Positions 1-6,312 of a stretch of DNA of 8,976 nucleotides are shown in pieces. The stretch lies in assembly GCA_025450955.1 (NCBI GenBank), contig JANWLJ010000092.1, positions 1-8,976 of the forward strand, written 5' to 3'. A program made the translations under genes and the position numbers. This DNA comes from Polyangium sp. (in: bacteria) (GTDB taxonomy: Bacteria > Myxococcota_A > Polyangia > Palsa-1104). The notes below the pieces were generated by a model, which searched no databases, was not told where the DNA came from, and saw only the letters and a program-made list of their open reading frames with translations. The stretch's first letter is position 1; each line of letters begins with the position of its first letter.

Positions 1-49
1 GGTGGAGCGGCTCGCCATCGCGCTGGCCGAGAGAGAAGAGCTTAGATGA
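1..49 (+). CDS. C-terminal end of an unidentified protein (partial)
   Basis: Reading from base 2, the frame stays open to a TGA at 47-49 and gives VERLAIALAEREELR, an amphipathic, Leu/Ala/Glu-rich end typical of a helical C-terminus. The stop overlaps the ATG of the next gene as ATGA (46-49), the usual sign of translational coupling, so the upstream gene is probably in one operon with the AAA ATPase. Too little is visible to name a family. The frame choice rests on the ATGA overlap and the protein-like composition; frame 1 also stops nearby, at 43-45. Confidence 0.6.
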   Translation, partial: VERLAIALAEREELR

Positions 50-1290
50 CCAACGAAGATCTCGATTCGCTGAGGGAGGCCGTGCGCGCGCTGCCGGAGA
101 ATTTGCCGCTCAGGCGGCAGCTCGCGAGCGGGCTCGAGCGCGCCGAGCGATTCGCCGAGGCGCTCGCCGAATGGGAGGCGATCTGCGGCCGCGCCCCCGA
201 GGACGCGCCGGCGATCTTGGGCCAGGCGCGCTGCCTGTACGAAGTCGGGCGGCATCCGGAGGCCCTCGAGCGCTACGATCGCGCGGTCGGGCTCGAGGTC
301 GGGCTCGCCGACGCGGCGCTGCGCGATCGGATCGTGCGCGCCGGCGCCGATCCGCGCGCGCGCATCCGTCTGGTCGCCGCCGACAAGGAAGATCAGGGGC
401 GCGGCCTCGAGCCCGAGGTCGAAAAGCCGGCGGTCACCTTCGCCGACGTGGGTGGGCTCGACGAGCTGAAGGAGAAGATCCGGCTGCGCATCCTCTATCC
501 GCTCAAGCGGCCCGATCTCTATCGCGCCTTTGGAAAGAAGGTGGGCGGCGGGATGCTGCTCTACGGGCCGCCGGGCTGCGGCAAGACCTTTTTGGCGCGC
601 GCGACCGCCGGCGAGGCCGGCTTGCACTTCGTCGCGGTTGGGGTCGAGGAGGTGCTCGACATGTGGCTCGGGCAGTCGGAGAAGCGGCTGCACGAGCTGT
701 TCGAGACCGCGCGACGCACAGCGCCGGCGATTCTGTTCTTCGACGAGGTCGACGCGCTCGGCGGGCGACGCTCGGGGCTGCGCCACGAGAGCTATCGCAC
801 CCTGGTGACCCAATTTCTCTCCGAGCTCGACGGCGCGGGCGGCAGCAAAGAGGGCGTGCTGGTGATGGGCGCGACCAACGCGCCGTGGGATGTCGATCCC
901 GCGTTTCGCCGGCCGGGTCGATTCGGCGACGTGCTGTTCGTGCCGCCGCCCGATCTGCGCGGGCGGGTCGAGATCTTGAAGCTCAAGCTGCACGGCAAAC
1001 CGCAGGGCGAGATCGACGTCACCGAGGTGGCGCGCGCGCTCGAGCGCTACTCGGGCGCGGATCTCGATCACCTGGTCGAAGCCGCCACCGAGGCGGCGCT
1101 CGCCGAGTCCTTGCGCGCCGGGCCCGAGCACGCGCGGGTCCGTGCGCTTCAGACCGCCGATCTGCTCGCCGCCACCAAGCGGGTTCGGCCGAGCACGCTC
1201 GAGTGGTTCTCCTCGGCGCGCAACTTCGCGACCTACGCCAACGAGTCGGGGCAGTACGACGAGGTGATCGATTACCTGCGCAAGATGTAG
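46..1290 (+). CDS. TPR-containing AAA+ ATPase (CDC48/meiotic-clade-like)
   Basis: This is a 414-residue cytoplasmic AAA+ ATPase, expected to use ATP hydrolysis to remodel or unfold a protein partner. Residues about 1-95 are helical and TPR-like (the segment around 55-85 reads as a TPR unit with a conserved Ala/Leu/Tyr pattern). One AAA+ module follows from about 130: Walker A GPPGCGKT at 174-181, a pore-loop-like MWLGQ at 206-210, Walker B ILFFDE ending at E234, sensor-1 N278, and the RRPGR arginine-finger motif at 288-292 (likely fingers R289 and R292). The helical lid carries SGADL at 336-340. The tail around 385-412 (ARNFATYAN, then a Tyr/Asp-rich end) resembles single-ring TPR-AAA proteins known from actinobacteria and other bacteria. 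All catalytic residues are present. The ATG at 46 is preceded by a purine-rich AGAGAAGAG and overlaps the upstream stop. The substrate is unknown; no protease domain is fused or adjacent. Confidence 0.9.
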   Translation: MTNEDLDSLREAVRALPENLPLRRQLASGLERAERFAEALAEWEAICGRAPEDAPAILGQARCLYEVGRHPEALERYDRAVGLEVGLADAALRDRIVRAGADPRARIRLVAADKEDQGRGLEPEVEKPAVTFADVGGLDELKEKIRLRILYPLKRPDLYRAFGKKVGGGMLLYGPPGCGKTFLARATAGEAGLHFVAVGVEEVLDMWLGQSEKRLHELFETARRTAPAILFFDEVDALGGRRSGLRHESYRTLVTQFLSELDGAGGSKEGVLVMGATNAPWDVDPAFRRPGRFGDVLFVPPPDLRGRVEILKLKLHGKPQGEIDVTEVARALERYSGADLDHLVEAATEAALAESLRAGPEHARVRALQTADLLAATKRVRPSTLEWFSSARNFATYANESGQYDEVIDYLRKM

Positions 1291-1294
1291 ACAG

Positions 1295-1324
1295 TTGCGC
1301 GGTGCCGGGCGGGCGTGGTAGCGG
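1295..1324 (+). promoter_or_regulatory. Candidate sigma70-type promoter, possibly leaderless
   Basis: TTGCGC at 1295-1300 and TAGCGG at 1319-1324 are separated by 18 bases. The second box ends 6 bases before the GTG at 1331, where transcription would be expected to begin. The same -35 hexamer, spacer and gap recur before the lipoprotein gene at 8380. The -10 match is poor (T, A, then G-rich). The GGAG at 1323-1326, 4 bases from the GTG, could instead be a ribosome binding site on a longer transcript. Confidence 0.4.
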
Positions 1325-1330
1325 AGAAAC

Positions 1331-1660
1331 GTGGCCGACGTCATTCCCCTTCACCGCGTGAAGATCGTGGACACCGCCGCGCTCGCCGCCCGCTTCGAGG
1401 GCGCCTGGAGCGATCGGGCGCCGGACAAGGCGCGCGAGCTCCGGACCGAGAGGCGGCCGTCCCGGTTCGCCGGCCGCGAGCTCGACCTCCTCGGCACCGC
1501 GCTGCCGCTCAAGCTCCCGCCGCGCGCGCGACGCTTCGGCAAGCTGCGCCTGTTCCGCGTCTTCAAGCTCTTCGACGCGCTCAAGGCCGAGCCCGCCGCC
1601 GCGAGCTATCGACCGATCGGCGATCGCCTCAGACTGCAGCGCTGGATGCGCCGGCTGTAG
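1331..1660 (+). CDS. Small basic protein of unknown function
   Basis: I do not recognise this 109-residue protein. It starts at GTG 1331 (MADVIPLHRVKIVDTAAL...) and ends in RLQRWMRRL. It is rich in Arg, Leu and Ala, strongly basic, has no cysteine, and shows no signal peptide, transmembrane segment or known motif. The Arg/Lys-rich middle and end (about 35-75 and 100-109) could bind nucleic acid or an acidic partner, but that is only a guess from charge. It lies 40 bases after the AAA ATPase and 33 bases before the histidine kinase, on the same strand. The codon pattern (G/C at third positions, a normal residue mix in this frame only) supports a real gene. A second frame is also open over 1315-1692, but its product is a low-complexity Arg/Ala/Pro chain and I treat it as a shadow. 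Confidence 0.6.
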   Translation: MADVIPLHRVKIVDTAALAARFEGAWSDRAPDKARELRTERRPSRFAGRELDLLGTALPLKLPPRARRFGKLRLFRVFKLFDALKAEPAAASYRPIGDRLRLQRWMRRL

Positions 1661-1693
1661 AACCCAGCTCGCGACCCCCGACGGGTTTGTGAG

Positions 1694-3313
1694 ATGGGTT
1701 TTAATGCGCTAAACAGGGGCGTGCGGTCGCCCGGCTGGCTCGCCAAGCGGATCACCCCGCTTTACCTGATCGCGCCGGTGGTGCTGCTGGCGGCGGCGGT
1801 GCTCGGCTTTTACAGCTATCGCTACGCCGCGCAGCTCGCGAACAAGAGCGAGCAGTCGCTGGTCGAGTCCTATCACCTGCTCGGCGAGCAGGCGATCGAT
1901 CGCATCGACAACGCGATCATCGATTCGGATCGCGCGATGTTCGACCTCGTCGATCTCGATCACCTCGAGGACTTCCGGCGCTCGTGGAGCTACATCCTGC
2001 GCGTCTCGCCGGCGGTCGAGGCGGCGGCGATCCTCGACGAGAATCGCAAGATCCTGCCGGGCGGATACGTCTCGAAGAAGAAGGCGCCCGACGCGCAGGC
2101 CTTCCGCGGCGTGCTGGAGAAAAAGATCCTGCCCGACCTGCCGCTCGAAGGGCTCAAGCTCGACCTGCACAAGCACCTTCACCGCGAGTACGACGGGCGC
2201 GACTACCTCATCTCGTACATCAAGGAAGAGCGCAACGGGAACACCTATTACATCGTGCTCAAGGTGAGCCTCGAGTACGTGCTCACCCGGCTGTTTCCCG
2301 ACATCCTCGGGCCGCTGTCGGCGCAGGTGCTGTCGTGCGTGCGCGACGCTCAGGGGCGGGTGGTCTACGGCGCGCCGGTCGGGCAGCCCGGGCGATATCT
2401 CTTCGAGCAGCCGTTTCCCACCACGCTTTATTTGTGGCGGCTGCAGATGGCGCCGACGCCGGCGGCCAGCCTCAACATGACCGAGAGGCGGCGAAGGCGA
2501 TCGGAGACCCTGCTCATCACGCTCACCCTCGGGGTGATCGTCGCCGGGATGGGGTTCATCTTCTACGCGAGCGAAAAAGATCGGCGCGCCAACCAGCTCA
2601 AGAGCGACTTCATCTCCAATGTCTCGCACGAGCTGAAGACGCCGCTGTCGCTCATTCGGATGTTCGGCGAGCTGCTCGCGCTCGGCAAGCTCAAGTCGCC
2701 GGAGAAGGCGACCGAGTACGCCGAGATCATCACCCGCGAATCGGAGCGGCTGTCGCGCCTGATCGACAACGTGCTCGACTTTGCGCGGATGGAGCGCGGG
2801 CGCAGCGCGTACGAGTTCTCGACCGGGCAGCTCGGCGCGGTGGTCGAGCGCGCGCTCGACGTCTATCGCCACCGGGTCGAGCGCGAGGGGCTCACGCTCA
2901 CCACCAAGATCGACACCGGCCTGCCGCCGACCGAGATCGACGAGAACGCGATGACGCTGGTGCTCTTGAACCTGCTCGAGAACGCGGTCAAGTACGGGGT
3001 CTCGGTCAAAGACGGAAAACCTTCGGGCGAGCTGTCGGTCTATCTCACCCGCGTCGGCAGCTCGCTCCGGCTGGTGGTCGGAGATCAGGGGCCGGGCATT
3101 CCCAAAGATGAGCAGAAGCGGATCTTCGATCGCTTCTATCGCGCGCGTGACGCGCGCACCACCCACTTGCGCGGCTCGGGGATCGGGCTGTCCTTGGTCA
3201 AGCACATCGCCGAGGCGCACGGCGGGCGGGTGACGGTCGAGAGCGCGCCGGGCGAGGGCGCCGCGTTCATCGTCGACATTCCGATCGTCGGCGCGAGCCG
3301 GGAGGTGGTGTGA
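1694..3313 (+). CDS. Membrane sensor histidine kinase
   Basis: This 539-residue kinase should autophosphorylate on histidine and pass the phosphate to the regulator encoded directly after it. One transmembrane helix lies at about 22-43 and another at about 271-291, enclosing a roughly 225-residue periplasmic sensor region that I cannot assign to a named family. The second helix runs straight into the HisKA dimerisation helix, with no room for a HAMP domain. The H-box SHELKTP has H312 as the phosphorylated residue. The HATPase_c part shows the N-box (N426 to N430 in NLLENAVKYG), the G1 box DQGPGIP from D464, the F-box region IFDRFYRA at 477-484 and the G2 box GSGIGLSLV at 494-502. All key residues are intact. 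The ATG at 1694 lacks a good ribosome binding site; an in-frame GTG at 1721 (codon 10), preceded by AGGGG, is an alternative that would keep both helices. The ligand cannot be inferred. Confidence 0.92.
   Translation: MGFNALNRGVRSPGWLAKRITPLYLIAPVVLLAAAVLGFYSYRYAAQLANKSEQSLVESYHLLGEQAIDRIDNAIIDSDRAMFDLVDLDHLEDFRRSWSYILRVSPAVEAAAILDENRKILPGGYVSKKKAPDAQAFRGVLEKKILPDLPLEGLKLDLHKHLHREYDGRDYLISYIKEERNGNTYYIVLKVSLEYVLTRLFPDILGPLSAQVLSCVRDAQGRVVYGAPVGQPGRYLFEQPFPTTLYLWRLQMAPTPAASLNMTERRRRRSETLLITLTLGVIVAGMGFIFYASEKDRRANQLKSDFISNVSHELKTPLSLIRMFGELLALGKLKSPEKATEYAEIITRESERLSRLIDNVLDFARMERGRSAYEFSTGQLGAVVERALDVYRHRVEREGLTLTTKIDTGLPPTEIDENAMTLVLLNLLENAVKYGVSVKDGKPSGELSVYLTRVGSSLRLVVGDQGPGIPKDEQKRIFDRFYRARDARTTHLRGSGIGLSLVKHIAEAHGGRVTVESAPGEGAAFIVDIPIVGASREVV
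3301..3306 (+). promoter_or_regulatory. Ribosome binding site of the response regulator
   Basis: GGAGG at 3301-3305 lies inside the last codons of the kinase gene, 7 bases before the ATG at 3313 but only 4 before an in-frame GTG at 3310. The spacing favours the ATG, giving a TGATG overlap with the kinase stop (3311-3313) and therefore translational coupling. Confidence 0.65.
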
Positions 3314-4011
3314 TGCAAGCAGCTCCGATCGACAAAAAGCGCATCCTCATCGTCGAGGACGAGCCCGACATCGTGCGCGGGCTGACCGACGCGCTCGAGT
3401 TCGAGAACCTGGAGGTCGCCTCGACCGGCCTCGGCAAAGAGGGCGTGCGGGTGATGCGCGAACGCGGCGCCGACTGCGTGATCCTCGATCTGATGCTGCC
3501 CGATCTGAACGGCTATCAGGTGTGCGAGGAGATCCGCTCGTTCAACTCGGTGGTGCCGATCATCATCCTCACCGCGCGCGGGCAGGAGTCCGATAAAGTG
3601 CGCGGGCTCGAGGTCGGCGCCGACGACTACGTGACCAAGCCATTCTCGGTCGCCGAGCTGCTCGCGCGCATCAAGGCGATCTTCCGCCGGCTGCACAAGG
3701 TCGAGGCGCAGGAGCTTTTGCGCATCGGCGAGTGCGAGGTGAATTTGCGCAAGCACACGCTCACCCGCGCGCGCAAGGTGCAGCCGCTCACCTTCTACGA
3801 GGTCGAGCTGCTCAAGCTTTTGTGCGAGCGCGCCGAGGAGCCGGTCTCACGCGACGAGATCCTCGACAAGATCTGGGGCGTCGAGGCCTATCCGTCGAAC
3901 CGCACCGTCGACAACTTCATCGTCAAGCTGCGCAAAAAGGTGGAAGAGGATCAAAAAGAGCCGCGCCACATCCTCACCGTCTACGGCTACGGCTACAAGC
4001 TCGTGCGTTAG
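3313..4011 (+). CDS. OmpR/PhoB-family response regulator
   Basis: This 232-residue cytoplasmic transcription factor is the evident partner of the kinase gene it overlaps by one base. Counting from the ATG at 3313, the receiver domain (about 8-120) has the acidic pair E15/D16, phospho-acceptor D59 in ILDLMLPD, switch T87 in ILTARG and K109 in VTKPF. A winged-helix DNA-binding domain follows (about 130-230), with the LTFYEVELLKLL helix, the recognition-helix region NRTVDNFIVKLRKKV and the closing wing YGYGYKLVR, all standard for the OmpR/PhoB class. Length is normal and no key residue is missing. Starting at the GTG at 3310 would add one Met. Its targets cannot be read from this window. Its stop codon interlocks with that of the convergent lipoprotein gene. 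Confidence 0.95.
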   Translation: MQAAPIDKKRILIVEDEPDIVRGLTDALEFENLEVASTGLGKEGVRVMRERGADCVILDLMLPDLNGYQVCEEIRSFNSVVPIIILTARGQESDKVRGLEVGADDYVTKPFSVAELLARIKAIFRRLHKVEAQELLRIGECEVNLRKHTLTRARKVQPLTFYEVELLKLLCERAEEPVSRDEILDKIWGVEAYPSNRTVDNFIVKLRKKVEEDQKEPRHILTVYGYGYKLVR

Positions 4012-4454
4012 GGCCTTGGCGGGGCGGTGACGCTGGCGGTCCAGGCGGCGGTGGTGTGGATGGGACGGCAGCGAGCGTCGGGGCGGCAGAGATAGAAGGT
4101 GCAGTCGGCGGTGAGGTGGACCTCGCCTGAGCGCTCGGGGGTGAAGGCGAGCTCGAAGCGCGGCACGTCGGCGCGCGGGTCGACGGCGTCTTCTCGGTGG
4201 TAGAGCGCGCGGGCGGGGCGCGCTCCGTCGCCGCTCGGGCGCACCAGCACCGGGCCATCTTTGAGAAGGTGGTTGCCGTCGCGCGGAACGATCGAGAGCG
4301 AGACCGAGAGTGGATGTCCGAGCTGCGCCGCGGGCGCCGCGCTCCGCACCAGATCGTAGCCGGCGCTCGGGTCGGGCTCGTCGGCGCGGCAGGCGACTCC
4401 GGCCGCGAGCGCGAACGAGAGCGCGAGCGAGAGCGCGATCGCGCGGCGCTTCAT
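4008..4454 (-). CDS. Small predicted lipoprotein or secreted protein, possibly DsbD-alpha-like fold
   Basis: This 148-residue protein begins with a clear export signal (MKRRAIALSLALSFALAAG) ending in GVAC, so C22 may be lipidated; Gly at -3 is unusual in a lipobox, so plain signal-peptidase I cleavage is possible. The mature part looks like one beta-sandwich domain. Its end holds three cysteines (C118, C123, C129) in TADCTFYLCRPDARC, which recalls the cysteine-bearing strand of DsbD N-terminal-like domains; that resemblance is weak and by eye. The ATG overlaps the phosphodiesterase stop (ATGA, 4451-4454) and has GGAGG 4 bases upstream, so the two are co-translated and probably act together in the envelope. 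The gene end overlaps the convergent response regulator by 4 bases. No specific function can be assigned. Confidence 0.75.
   Translation of the reverse strand: MKRRAIALSLALSFALAAGVACRADEPDPSAGYDLVRSAAPAAQLGHPLSVSLSIVPRDGNHLLKDGPVLVRPSGDGARPARALYHREDAVDPRADVPRFELAFTPERSGEVHLTADCTFYLCRPDARCRPIHTTAAWTASVTAPPRP
4407..4442. repeat. Three tandem 12-bp repeats in a signal-peptide coding region
   Basis: Three head-to-tail copies, GAGCGCGAACGA, GAGCGCGAGCGA and GAGCGCGATCGC, differ at only a few positions. On the minus strand they encode the Ala/Leu/Ser hydrophobic core of the lipoprotein signal sequence, four residues per unit. Copy-number change would lengthen or shorten the core in frame. Confidence 0.7.
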
Positions 4455-6187
4455 CCCGCCTCCCTGACGATCACCGCCTCGCCCTCGTGATAGCGGGCGA
4501 ACAGCGCGTGCAGCTCGCGCAGCGAGCCGAGCGACTCGACGGGAAAGTCGACCTCGGGCGGGGTCAGGAGAAACGACGACTGCTCGTCGAGGTGGAGCCC
4601 GCCGTGCGAGCCCATCTCCACCTGAAAATTGACCACCCGTCCGGCGTGCTTCGACGACATCAGCACCAGATCGCCGGCGTGCGGCATCCGCGACAGCCGC
4701 ACCACCTCGGACTCGAGCGCCTCACCGAGCAGGTATTCGCCGAGCGGATGATCGCCGACCAGGTGGCGCTCGCCCGAGGGCGCGATCCGGAGCGAGCCGC
4801 GCTTGGATCGAATCTCGACCCCGCCCGGCTCGGTGCGCGCCGCCACTGCCGCGATCGAGGGATGCGCGACCACCGCGGCGAGCAGCTCGCCCGAGCGGCG
4901 CTGGATCTCTTCGATGGTGAGCGCGTCGTGGGTGGCGGTGAAGTAGACGTGAGCCAGGCTGCCGGTCGGCATCACCAAAAGCTGCGAGGCGCCCGACCAA
5001 TCGATCTCGCTCGCCTCGTCGGGGAGTCGATCTCCCATCCACGATCCGACCCGCCGGACCAGCGGCCCGAGGGGCTTCGGCAGCCACAGCTCCATCTCGC
5101 GCAGCCAGCTCGCGAAGGCGAGCGCGCGCCCGACCTGCTTGCCGCGGTGGGCGGCGCCGATCCGCCTGAGCCGATTCTCCGCCACCCGCTCGAGGAGAAA
5201 TTGGGTGAGCGACTGCCCGTGCAGGTGCTCCCACGGAATGGTCGTCGACTGCCCGTGGTCGGAGAGCAGCACCACGTCGTAGCGGCGCGCGCCTTCGCGC
5301 TCGCTCCAGCGTTCGGTGGCGCGCACGATTCGTTTGACCTGCCGATCGATGTCGCGCAGGACCAGCTTGGCGTAGAGCGAGGTCGGGCCGCGGTGGTGCG
5401 CCACCTCGTCGTAGCCCGAGTAGTTGAGATAGACGAACGGCACGCCGCGGTGGATGTCGAGCAGACAGCCCTGGGTCGCGATCTCGCGAAACACCACGTG
5501 GGTAAAGACGCGCACCAGCGGAAACACGCCCTCGTCGCGCATCGGCAGCCCGCTCTGCAGCGCGCGCAGGTGATCGTAGAGCTCGAGCAGCGTCTCCCAG
5601 AGCGACAGCGCCACGATGCGCGCGAACAGCCCGATCCAGAGCAAGAGGAAGATGAGAAGGTGGCTCCAGCCAAACGGCGCGCCGTCCGATTTGCCGAGGG
5701 TGGAGAGGGTGAGCGTCGAGCGCTCGGCGTCGCCGGAGAACATGTTGCAGTAGCTCGAGCCGTGGCGCAAAACGCCGGCGGGGCCGCGGGCGCGGATTCG
5801 TTTTTCCACCTCGGCGCACACCGCCGACGACTTGGTGATCTGCACCGCGCGGGTGTCCTTCTCGAACCAGCGGAAGCCGGGCACGTCGTGGTTGTCGCCG
5901 TAGAAGAGCGCGAGCTGCGAGGCGGGCGTGGTGGCCGGCAGGCCGACCCGCATCCGCTGCAGCCGCCAGCCGCGCCGCTTCACGAGCTTGCGCACGAACG
6001 GCAGATACCTGCGGGTGAGCGCACTCTTGAGGACGTAGTAGCCGAGGCCGTCGATCTGGATCCCGATGAAGCCGCGCCGCTCGACCGGATAGTCGCTCGG
6101 TGAAAGACCCAGCCGATCGAACAGCCACGAGGTGCGGCCGAGCCGCCGCGGAGGTGGCTTCTTGGCGGACTGGGTCGCGGGCGTCAC
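4451..6187 (-). CDS. Type I phosphodiesterase / alkaline-phosphatase-fold protein
   Basis: This protein (578 residues from the GTG at 6187) carries the two-metal centre of the phosphodiesterase/nucleotide pyrophosphatase branch of the alkaline phosphatase superfamily. Visible residues are D46 in IQIDGLG, the nucleophile region T86/T87 in GLPATTPAS, D260 and H264 in YSGYDEVAHH, D310/H311 in LLSDHGQ, and H528 in MGSHGG, in the expected order. A hydrophobic stretch at about 174-196 (SHLLIFLLLWIGLFARIVAL) sits as an insert between the nucleophile and the second metal motif and probably ties it to the membrane. No N-terminal signal is seen. The frame is open up to a TTG at 6250, but those extra 21 residues overlap a promoter-like region, so I prefer the GTG, which has GGAG 12 bases upstream. 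The substrate (nucleotide, phospholipid head group or other phosphodiester) cannot be decided. It is co-translated with the downstream lipoprotein. Confidence 0.88.
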   Translation of the reverse strand: MTPATQSAKKPPPRRLGRTSWLFDRLGLSPSDYPVERRGFIGIQIDGLGYYVLKSALTRRYLPFVRKLVKRRGWRLQRMRVGLPATTPASQLALFYGDNHDVPGFRWFEKDTRAVQITKSSAVCAEVEKRIRARGPAGVLRHGSSYCNMFSGDAERSTLTLSTLGKSDGAPFGWSHLLIFLLLWIGLFARIVALSLWETLLELYDHLRALQSGLPMRDEGVFPLVRVFTHVVFREIATQGCLLDIHRGVPFVYLNYSGYDEVAHHRGPTSLYAKLVLRDIDRQVKRIVRATERWSEREGARRYDVVLLSDHGQSTTIPWEHLHGQSLTQFLLERVAENRLRRIGAAHRGKQVGRALAFASWLREMELWLPKPLGPLVRRVGSWMGDRLPDEASEIDWSGASQLLVMPTGSLAHVYFTATHDALTIEEIQRRSGELLAAVVAHPSIAAVAARTEPGGVEIRSKRGSLRIAPSGERHLVGDHPLGEYLLGEALESEVVRLSRMPHAGDLVLMSSKHAGRVVNFQVEMGSHGGLHLDEQSSFLLTPPEVDFPVESLGSLRELHALFARYHEGEAVIVREAG

Positions 6188-6222
6188 CGCACCAGCATTC
6201 TCCAGCCGTCCGATTTGGTCAA

Positions 6223-6250
6223 TGAATACGTGAGCCCGCAGACACTGCAA
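6223..6250 (-). promoter_or_regulatory. Weak candidate promoter for the phosphodiesterase gene
   Basis: On the minus strand, TTGCAG (6250-6245) and TATTCA (6228-6223) are separated by 16 bases, placing transcription start near 6216, about 30 bases before the preferred GTG. Each box matches the sigma70 consensus at only three positions. It lies in the divergent gap shared with the PilZ gene. Confidence 0.3.
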
Positions 6251-6255
6251 ACAGT

Positions 6256-6266
6256 TGTCCTTGACA
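6256..6266. promoter_or_regulatory. Short inverted repeat over a -35 box (possible operator)
   Basis: TGTC-CTT-GACA is a perfect inverted repeat with a 3-base centre. Its right arm is part of the TTGACA box of the PilZ promoter, a position where a bound protein would block RNA polymerase. The arms are only four bases, so chance is a real possibility. Confidence 0.25.
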
Positions 6267-6290
6267 GTCGACCGAGCGACAGGGTAGGAG
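6261..6290 (+). promoter_or_regulatory. Candidate sigma70 promoter of the PilZ gene
   Basis: A perfect TTGACA (6261-6266) is followed after 18 bases by TAGGAG (6285-6290). The -10 box is imperfect (T, A and fifth A match). The predicted start near 6297 leaves a short leader containing the strong AAGGAG ribosome binding site at 6302-6307, 5 bases before the ATG at 6313. Confidence 0.5.
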
Positions 6291-6312
6291 ATATCCCCAC
6301 CAAGGAGTCTAA

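Noticed and set aside
1677..1705. A -10-like TTTAAT (1700-1705) overlapping the kinase start
   Set aside because: No -35 box lies at the right distance. It would require moving the kinase start to the GTG at 1721, for which there is no other support beyond a closely spaced AGGGG.
1709..3220. A 503-codon open frame antisense to the histidine kinase
   Set aside because: It lies opposite a gene with all kinase motifs intact, its product is an Arg/Asp/Glu/Leu-rich chain without domains, and long antisense frames are expected at this G+C content.
4310..6103. A 597-codon open frame antisense to the phosphodiesterase
   Set aside because: The opposite strand shows the complete metal-site motifs in order. 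This frame gives His/Arg/Ala/Glu-rich low-complexity sequence, including an RERERER run that comes from the signal-peptide repeats.
6188..6250. A 21-residue N-terminal extension of the phosphodiesterase from TTG 6250
   Set aside because: TTG is a rare start, no ribosome binding site is visible, and the segment overlaps promoter-like boxes. The GTG at 6187 is more plausible.
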